Positions 58,317-64,000 of a stretch of DNA of 64,000 bases are shown piece by piece (within the stretch, counting starts at the first letter, position 1; each line of letters starts with the position of its first letter). The stretch is from Flavobacterium crocinum (GTDB lineage: Bacteria > Bacteroidota > Bacteroidia > Flavobacteriales > Flavobacteriaceae): assembly GCF_003122385.1 (NCBI RefSeq), contig NZ_CP029255.1, positions 2,542,001 through 2,606,000 on the forward strand. Reading direction: 5' to 3'. The position numbers and the translations under genes are program-made. Below the pieces are notes generated by a model. The model saw nothing but the letters and a program-made list of their open reading frames with translations, did not search any database and had not been told where the DNA came from.

Positions 58317-61316
58317 TTATTTCATTATAGATTCATAAATTATTTTCTGAATATCTTCACGAATCTTTTCTTTCGCTAGTTTATTTCCTTCTTCGCCAAC
58401 TTCAGGATACGTTCTGTTCGATAAAAACACATAAACCGTTTGGTTTTCAGGATCGACCCAAGCCATATTTCCTGTAAAACCAGTATGACCAAAACTTGAT
58501 TTAGAAGCACATTGACAAGTTGGGCCGTCTTTTCCTAATCTTTTATCAAAACCTAAACCTCTTTCTACGCCCTGATTACAATAAAAACAAGTATTAAAAG
58601 TGTCAAATGTTTCAGGAGAAAAATACTGTTCGCCACCATAACTTCCTTTTTGAAGAAACAACTGCATCATTTTGGCAACATCCATAGCATTGGAAAAAAT
58701 TCCCGCATGTCCTGCAACACCGCCTTCCATTGCGGCAGCCATATCGTGAACATAACCTTGAATTAATTGATGTCTGAAATAATTATCAATTTCGGTTGGT
58801 GCAATGACGTTTTTATCAAATTTCAACAACGGATTATAAGTGGTATAATTCATTCCCAACGAATTGAAAAAGTTCTTCTGACTTAAATCTTCCAATTTTT
58901 CATGTGTTGCTCTTTCCAAATATTCTTTTAAAATGATAAAAGTAAAATCACTGTATTTGTATTCTTTTTTAAGTGAAATAGGAGAGTCGGCAATAAATTT
59001 CATAATCGTGTCATGATAATCATTTCGAATGTAAAGACTATCGGCTACTTTAGTTGTGAAATTGTTTTCTGCAACTTTTCGATAATATTGATCAGAAGGA
59101 AAACCCTTGGCATCTAATGTCGATTTGTAAAACGGACTCCAGGCAATCAATCCTGCATAATGGTTTAATAAGTCTTTAAAGGAAATATCTTTTTTGTTTG
59201 ATTTAGCAAACATTGGAAGCATTGTTCCTAATTTTGTGTCTAACTCAACTTTGTTTTTATCGTATAACTGCATCACGTTTGGAAGCGTGGAAATCATTTT
59301 TGAAATCGAAGCAACGTCGTATAAATCAGTATTCGAAACTTTCACTTTCTTGTCATAAGTCTGATAACCGTAAGATTTCTGAAAAACAACACTTCCTTTT
59401 CTTGCAACTAAAACCTGCATTCCGGGAGCCATTTTTCCGTCAATTGCTTTTTGGGCAATAGCATCTATTTTATACAAAATTGACGAATTCATTCCGACAT
59501 TTTCAGGTGTTTCAAAACCTAAACGATCGATTTTTTCCGTATCAATTCCTTCATTTACTTTAAAATTATCGTTGATTGAAACGGGTAATTTTCCTTTAGC
59601 GCTTTTGGCTCCAAATAAAATTTCGGCAGAAACAATCTGAGAAATCGTTGAATTTTGGTACGAAACCATCAATCCTTCAATGTCATCAAAATTTTTGATG
59701 GAAAGAAGCGAATACGGTTTTGCAAAAACGTCTAAAATTACTTTATTGTTTTCGGCAATTTTATTCAGGAAAAACAATTCATTTGATGAGAAATCTTGTT
59801 TTTCCCAAGCCTTATTCACTTTGTGATAACTTACAATAACCAGATCGTATTTCTTTAATTGTTTGTTTAAAGAATCAATGTTGGTGTTTGAAACTTCTGT
59901 TATTTCAGTATATTTTTTTAGAGTTGAAACAAAAGTACTGTTGACATCTTCTCCCAGTTTTACATAAGCAATTTTCTGATTCAGATTTTTAATTGGAAGA
60001 ATGTCTTTTTTGTTTTTTAAGACTGTAGTTGCGTTTTCGAATAAATTATATTGAAGTGCATCTTTGTCAGGACTCGTAAGATCTTTTTGTAAATTCTTTA
60101 AGTCAACAGGTTTGTATTTGTTTAATCCCGCTTTGAATTTATAATGCAGGATTTTTTTAACCGAATGCGCTAAACGTTCTTCAGTAATCTGACCATTTGC
60201 ATAAAATGTTTTTAATTTTTCTAAAGCTGCCGGAACATCATCCGGGCAAAGGAAAATGTCATTTCCCGCTTGTAAAACAGCCAATTCCAAATCGCCGACA
60301 GGTTTAAAATTACTGGCGCCTTTCATGCCTAAACCGTCTGTAAAAATAAGTCCCTCGAAGCCTAATTGTTTTTGAAGAAGTTCAGTAACAACATTATAAG
60401 AAGCAGAAGAAGGAATATTTTCGCCAGGTTCTAAACTAGGAATATTAAGATGCGCGACCATTACAGAAGCCAGACCTTCGTCAAAAAGTTGTTTATAAGG
60501 GTAAATTTCCACTTCATCCAAATGTTCTTTCGTAAAAGAAACGGTTGGAAGTGCTTTATGAGAATCGACTGCCGTATCTCCATGTCCCGGAAAATGTTTC
60601 CCTGTACACAAAACGCCTTGGCTCTGAATACCTTTCATTATGGCAGAAGCGCGATTGGCAACATTGGTTTTGCTTTCGCCAAAAGAACGGTTTCCGATAA
60701 TGGGATTTAGCGGATTGGTATTGATATCTAAAACTGGTGCAAAGTTGAAATGAATGCCCATTCTTTTGCATTCGCTTCCCATTTGTCTTCCGACTTTTTC
60801 AATAAGATTTAAATCCTGAATCGCGCCCAAAGTCATGTTCCAGGGATAAGCGTAAGTTGAGTCTAAACGCATGCTTAATCCCCATTCGGCATCAAGTCCT
60901 ATAAACAGCGGCACTTTGGCTTTTGACTGATAGATGTTGGTTAATTTTGCCTGACGAACCGGCCCGCCCTGAAAGAAAATAATACCGCCAATTTTATATT
61001 TTGAAACCAGTTCTTTTACTTTATTAACATGTACAGAATCTTTGTTAGAATAAGCATTTGCAAAAAATAATTGACCCAGTTTTTCGTCCAGCGTCATTTG
61101 GCTGTAAATACTGTCTGTCCAACGATTTTCGGCATCACAATCGGGAACAAAAGGCTTTTTTTCTGATTTGCTTTTTGGGATGTAAACTTCTTTATTTTCT
61201 GTAGAAATAGGTTCATTAGTTTCAACGGCAGTTTTAGTCTTTTTTGAAACGCCGCAATTGACAATTAAAAAAAGAACAGCGGTAAATAAACCTATTTTTA
61301 TAATAGCATTTTTCAT
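58317..61316 (-). CDS. Lipoprotein fusion of GH3 N-acetylglucosaminidase and serine hydrolase (beta-lactamase-like)
   Basis: A 999-residue two-part surface or periplasmic lipoprotein. The signal ends in a lipobox (LFLIVNCGVSKK). Residues about 50-400 are a NagZ-type GH3 domain (GLDAEWGLSMRLDSTYAYPW, KHFPGHGDTAVDSHKALP near 240). About 400-620 form a GH3 C-terminal domain. About 620-999 form a class C beta-lactamase/DD-peptidase-like domain, with SxxK in VASISKMIST near 672, YSD near 786 and GHTGFTG near 942. The first half should remove GlcNAc from muropeptides, the second could cut the stem peptide. The gene lies between a symporter and anmK. Such fusions are known in Bacteroidetes. Confidence 0.9.
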   Translation of the reverse strand: MKNAIIKIGLFTAVLFLIVNCGVSKKTKTAVETNEPISTENKEVYIPKSKSEKKPFVPDCDAENRWTDSIYSQMTLDEKLGQLFFANAYSNKDSVHVNKVKELVSKYKIGGIIFFQGGPVRQAKLTNIYQSKAKVPLFIGLDAEWGLSMRLDSTYAYPWNMTLGAIQDLNLIEKVGRQMGSECKRMGIHFNFAPVLDINTNPLNPIIGNRSFGESKTNVANRASAIMKGIQSQGVLCTGKHFPGHGDTAVDSHKALPTVSFTKEHLDEVEIYPYKQLFDEGLASVMVAHLNIPSLEPGENIPSSASYNVVTELLQKQLGFEGLIFTDGLGMKGASNFKPVGDLELAVLQAGNDIFLCPDDVPAALEKLKTFYANGQITEERLAHSVKKILHYKFKAGLNKYKPVDLKNLQKDLTSPDKDALQYNLFENATTVLKNKKDILPIKNLNQKIAYVKLGEDVNSTFVSTLKKYTEITEVSNTNIDSLNKQLKKYDLVIVSYHKVNKAWEKQDFSSNELFFLNKIAENNKVILDVFAKPYSLLSIKNFDDIEGLMVSYQNSTISQIVSAEILFGAKSAKGKLPVSINDNFKVNEGIDTEKIDRLGFETPENVGMNSSILYKIDAIAQKAIDGKMAPGMQVLVARKGSVVFQKSYGYQTYDKKVKVSNTDLYDVASISKMISTLPNVMQLYDKNKVELDTKLGTMLPMFAKSNKKDISFKDLLNHYAGLIAWSPFYKSTLDAKGFPSDQYYRKVAENNFTTKVADSLYIRNDYHDTIMKFIADSPISLKKEYKYSDFTFIILKEYLERATHEKLEDLSQKNFFNSLGMNYTTYNPLLKFDKNVIAPTEIDNYFRHQLIQGYVHDMAAAMEGGVAGHAGIFSNAMDVAKMMQLFLQKGSYGGEQYFSPETFDTFNTCFYCNQGVERGLGFDKRLGKDGPTCQCASKSSFGHTGFTGNMAWVDPENQTVYVFLSNRTYPEVGEEGNKLAKEKIREDIQKIIYESIMK

Positions 61317-61368
61317 GTAATCAATTTTTGAGAATTCAGATACAATCTGAATTGCTTTATTTTGGCTT

Positions 61369-62874
61369 TTAGAAAGATATTTTTTCTTCTGTGCGTTTAC
61401 TTGTAAAATAAATTCCGATATAAGTAAATAATCCGTTGATGATAATTAATTCATTATCAAAAGTGTAACCGAATAATTGCGCTGAATTTTCGCTTAAGAA
61501 ATACGTAAATATTGGAGAGATAATACAGATAATGGGAATCAGTTTGTCGTTTACTAATCTTGATTTTTGTAATAATCCAAAAGCGTATAATCCTAATAAA
61601 GGGCCGTAAGTATAAGAAGCAGCTCTGAAAATTAGCGCCACAACAGAAGCATCATTAAAGGAATTTAAGACAATAATTACCAGAAAAAGCAATATTGAAA
61701 AAGCGAAATGTACCCAATGTCTTATTGTTACATTTTTGTGATTATCGAGATTTTCAGATTTATCCATTCCAAGAAAATCGACACAAAATGAAGTTGTTAA
61801 AGCCGTTAAAGCCGAATCGGTTGTAGCAAAAGTGGCCGCAATAATTCCTAGAAGGAAAACAAAAGCCGGAACAATTGACAAATGATTTAAGGCGATTTCC
61901 GGGAAAAGCAAATCGGTTCTTGGTTTTCCTGTTGCTAAATCTAATGGAATCTGAACATTATTTTTTGCAGCGTAGATGTACAATAAAGCACCTAAACTCA
62001 GGAAAATAATATTGATTAAAACAAAAATTCCTGTAAACGTAAACATGTTTTTTTGTGCTTCGCCAATGTTTTTACAGCTTAGATTTTTTTGCATTAAATC
62101 CTGATCCAGTCCAACCATTGCAATGGTAACAAACATTCCTCCTAAAATCTGCTTTACAAAGTGGTACTTGCTCGTAAAGAAATCATCAAAGAAAAATATT
62201 TTAGAATAATTACTTTTTTGAATGGTTGAAACCGACTCAAGAACAGTCAGGTTAAGACTGTCACAAACAAAATAAATGGTTATAAACACTGAACTAACTA
62301 AAAAAAACGTCTGTAAGGTATCGGTAATAATAATGGTTTTTAGACCACTTCTAAAAGTGTATAAGAAGATAAGCGCCAAAGCCAAAAGTACCGTTACCGG
62401 AAATGGGATATGAAAATCGTTGAAGACATATCGCTGTAAAACTATAACCACCAAATATAATCTAAATGCAGAGCTAATGGTTCTGCTGACCAAGAATATG
62501 GAAGCTGCCGTTTTGTAACTTCTAATTCCCATTCTATGTTCGATATAACTATAAATCGAAGTCAGATTCATTCTGTAATAGAGTGGAAGCAGGACTTTTG
62601 CAATAATGATAAAACCAATTGCGTTTCCTAAAACAAACTGGAAATATTTGAATTGTTCTCCGTTTGGCGAACCCACTTCACCGGGAACCGAAATAAAGGT
62701 CACGCCGGAAAGCGCCGTTCCAATCATACCAAAAGCAACCAGATACCATTTGGAATTTTTATTCGCTTTGAAAAAAGAATCGTTGTCTTGTCCTTTTTTA
62801 CTGATTACATTTGAAATAAAGAGTAAAAGGCCAAAATAAACAAAGATAAAAATGAGAATTGTAGTAGAAGACAT
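61369..62874 (-). CDS. Sodium:solute symporter (SSS family), candidate MurNAc or wall-sugar importer
   Basis: A 501-residue inner-membrane transporter with 13 to 14 hydrophobic segments. SSS marks include FGLLLFISNVISKKGQDNDS, GMIGTALSGVTFISVPGEVG, SAFRLYLVVIVLQRYVF and TFATTDSALTALTTSFCVDF. These proteins import solutes with Na+. It lies 24 bases downstream of murQ and 52 upstream of the NagZ fusion gene. A MurNAc importer beside MurQ is known in Tannerella (MurT); by context the same job is likely here. Substrate cannot be proved from sequence. Confidence 0.87.
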   Translation of the reverse strand: MSSTTILIFIFVYFGLLLFISNVISKKGQDNDSFFKANKNSKWYLVAFGMIGTALSGVTFISVPGEVGSPNGEQFKYFQFVLGNAIGFIIIAKVLLPLYYRMNLTSIYSYIEHRMGIRSYKTAASIFLVSRTISSAFRLYLVVIVLQRYVFNDFHIPFPVTVLLALALIFLYTFRSGLKTIIITDTLQTFFLVSSVFITIYFVCDSLNLTVLESVSTIQKSNYSKIFFFDDFFTSKYHFVKQILGGMFVTIAMVGLDQDLMQKNLSCKNIGEAQKNMFTFTGIFVLINIIFLSLGALLYIYAAKNNVQIPLDLATGKPRTDLLFPEIALNHLSIVPAFVFLLGIIAATFATTDSALTALTTSFCVDFLGMDKSENLDNHKNVTIRHWVHFAFSILLFLVIIVLNSFNDASVVALIFRAASYTYGPLLGLYAFGLLQKSRLVNDKLIPIICIISPIFTYFLSENSAQLFGYTFDNELIIINGLFTYIGIYFTSKRTEEKISF

Positions 62875-62898
62875 TTTGGTTTTGGTTTAGTTTTTAGT

Positions 62899-63720
62899 TT
62901 ATTTTTTGCTGTTATGATCTAACAAAACAGCGCGTACACTTTTATGTTTTTGCAGTAATTCTTCGGCTAAATCATATTCAATTCCCAGTTCTTCCATAAT
63001 CATTTTGATGCCTCGTTTTACTAATTTTTCATTAGACAACTGCATGTCGACCATTTTGTTGCCTTTTACTTTTCCAAGTTTGATCATTACTGAAGTTGAA
63101 ATCATGTTCAAAGTCAGTTTTTGAGCTGTTCCTGCTTTCATTCTTGTACTTCCGGTTAAGAATTCAGGCCCAACAATTACTTCAATTGGAAAATCGGCTT
63201 CCTGTGCTATAAGTCCGTTGCTGATGCAAGAAATACTTCCTGTTTTAATATTATGTTCTTTCGCTTTTTTCAAAGCGCCCAAAACGTAAGGTGTATTTCC
63301 GGAAGCTGCAATTCCGATAATAAAATCCAGGCTTGAAATTTCAAATTTAGCTAAATCTTTCCAAGCTTGTTCGGTATCGTCTTCTGCATTTTCAACCGCT
63401 TTTCGAATCGCAGTGTCGCCGCCGGCAATAATTCCGATAATCATATCATGAGGCACGCCAAATGTAGGTGGACATTCAGAAGCATCTAAAATTCCTATAC
63501 GTCCGGAAGTTCCGGCTCCAATGTAAAATAATCGGCCGCCTAATTGCATTTTTTTGACGATTGCTTTAACCAGTTTTTCAATTTTAGGAATTTGACCTTC
63601 TATAATCTGTGGAACTTTTTGATCTTCTGTATTAATGTTTGTCAAGAGTTCTTTTACGCTCATTTGGTCTAAATCTTTGTACAAAGATTCTTGTTCGGTT
63701 TCAGGGTTTTTATTCTTCAT
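62899..63720 (-). CDS. murQ: N-acetylmuramic acid 6-phosphate etherase
   Basis: A 273-residue cytoplasmic lyase with a SIS domain that splits MurNAc-6-phosphate into GlcNAc-6-phosphate and D-lactate. Marks are YKDLDQMSVKELLTNINTED at the start, GRLFYIGAGTSGRIGILDAS, ECPPTFGVPHDMIIGIIAGG, FIIGIAASGNTPYVLGALKK and FLTGSTRMKAGTAQKLTLNM. The end (GIEYDLAEELLQKHKSVRAV) is usual. The length is slightly below the E. coli enzyme (298). Its substrate comes from AnmK, coded in the same cluster. Confidence 0.95.
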   Translation of the reverse strand: MKNKNPETEQESLYKDLDQMSVKELLTNINTEDQKVPQIIEGQIPKIEKLVKAIVKKMQLGGRLFYIGAGTSGRIGILDASECPPTFGVPHDMIIGIIAGGDTAIRKAVENAEDDTEQAWKDLAKFEISSLDFIIGIAASGNTPYVLGALKKAKEHNIKTGSISCISNGLIAQEADFPIEVIVGPEFLTGSTRMKAGTAQKLTLNMISTSVMIKLGKVKGNKMVDMQLSNEKLVKRGIKMIMEELGIEYDLAEELLQKHKSVRAVLLDHNSKK

Positions 63721-63853
63721 TTTTCTTTTCTTTTTTTTTGGGTTTTGAAACAGCAGATTTTGATATTTATGATTTCGATTATTTGTATAAGAATCCTCTA
63801 TTTTATAAAAAATAGTCGGTTTTGGAAATTTTAGGTTTTTAAAAATGCCTTAT

Positions 63854-64000
63854 TTAGTAGAGTAAATAGGGTTTTCTCATGATTTGAAAGGCTTGTAAAT
63901 CTTTTTTCCAGCTTGCCCGAATGTCTTTTTCTGAAACTCCCGATTCAATTTGCTGTTGCAGTTTTCTTGTTCCGGCAAGTTTGGTGAAAAAGGCATTAAA
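63854..64000 (-). CDS. namZ: C-terminal end of a NamZ-like exo-N-acetylmuramidase (DUF1343), cut by window edge
   Basis: Only the last 48 codons are in the window. They read FNAFFTKLAGTRKLQQQIES, GVSEKDIRASWKKDLQAFQI and MRKPYLLY then stop. This ending, with SWKxDLxxFxxxRxxYLLY, is the usual end of DUF1343 proteins, now known as NamZ, which release MurNAc from the non-reducing ends of wall chains. It lies 133 bases ahead of murQ and reads the same way, which fits a joint unit for MurNAc use. The rest lies beyond the window, so signal peptide and active site cannot be checked. Confidence 0.8.
   Translation of the reverse strand, partial: FNAFFTKLAGTRKLQQQIESGVSEKDIRASWKKDLQAFQIMRKPYLLY

Noticed and set aside
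1..64000. CRISPR array, rRNA operon or insertion sequence
   Set aside because: I saw no regularly spaced repeats, no rRNA sequence, and no IS transposase gene in the window.

Overview
The window reads as the chromosome of a Flavobacterium or a close relative in the Flavobacteriia (Bacteroidetes). The evidence is the low G+C content, SusC/SusD genes, Bacteroidetes-type Tra and Mob genes, promoter-like TTG-N17..23-TAnnTTTG sequences, and a host gene order (ribBA, lptG-type permease, lolA, ftsK, dgkA, tpx) typical of that class. It has two parts joined at a tRNA-Ser gene near 40.65 kb.

Part A, about 1 to 40.6 kb, is most of an integrative conjugative element (conjugative transposon). Its left end lies outside the window. 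From left to right it holds a DNA-processing block (an ExoVII large and small subunit pair and a UvrD-type helicase), three small genes, a mobilization block read leftward (RHH accessory protein, MOBP-like relaxase, VirD4-like coupling ATPase) with a probable oriT at 9.4-9.55 kb, a cargo region (9.7-24.6 kb), an AraC regulator, a rightward tra operon (traE, F, G, three traI-like genes, J, K, L, M, N), a control block with an excisionase-like HTH protein between two related winged-helix-like proteins, and a tyrosine integrase pointing away from the tRNA-Ser gene.

The cargo is the most unusual section. A MauE/DoxX-type redox membrane protein fused to a large exported domain is followed by a tiny four-cysteine exported protein (DUF6520 type). 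These face an S9 prolyl-oligopeptidase-like secreted peptidase and a SusD/SusC outer-membrane import pair. Next come an Xre regulator and a trypsin-like protease, a 58-residue histone H1-like protein, a TPR-AraC membrane sensor-regulator, a lipoprotein and a two-helix membrane protein. I read the first five genes as one candidate system for making, trimming and importing a cysteine-rich peptide or for feeding on peptides. A long imperfect inverted repeat (19.5 kb) sits between the SusC gene and the Xre gene.

Part B, 40.6-64 kb, is host chromosome read almost entirely leftward. The first unit is tpx-dgkA-ftsK-lolA-lptG-ribBA-thioesterase; its RibBA has lost the zinc cysteines of the GTP cyclohydrolase half. 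Next is a repeat-rich spacer (47.93-48.6 kb), then an antioxidant group (AhpC-type peroxiredoxin, a thioredoxin-like protein with CGNC, and a small partner). The rest is a peptidoglycan-recycling cluster: a NamZ-like exo-muramidase (cut by the window edge), MurQ, a sodium:solute symporter, a NagZ/serine-hydrolase fusion lipoprotein, AnmK, a NagX-like acyltransferase, a GHL10 hydrolase, an AmpG-like permease, a small TPR protein, a GNAT and a second, cytoplasmic NagZ. Together these would cut wall fragments, import them, and turn anhydroMurNAc and MurNAc-6-P into GlcNAc-6-P.
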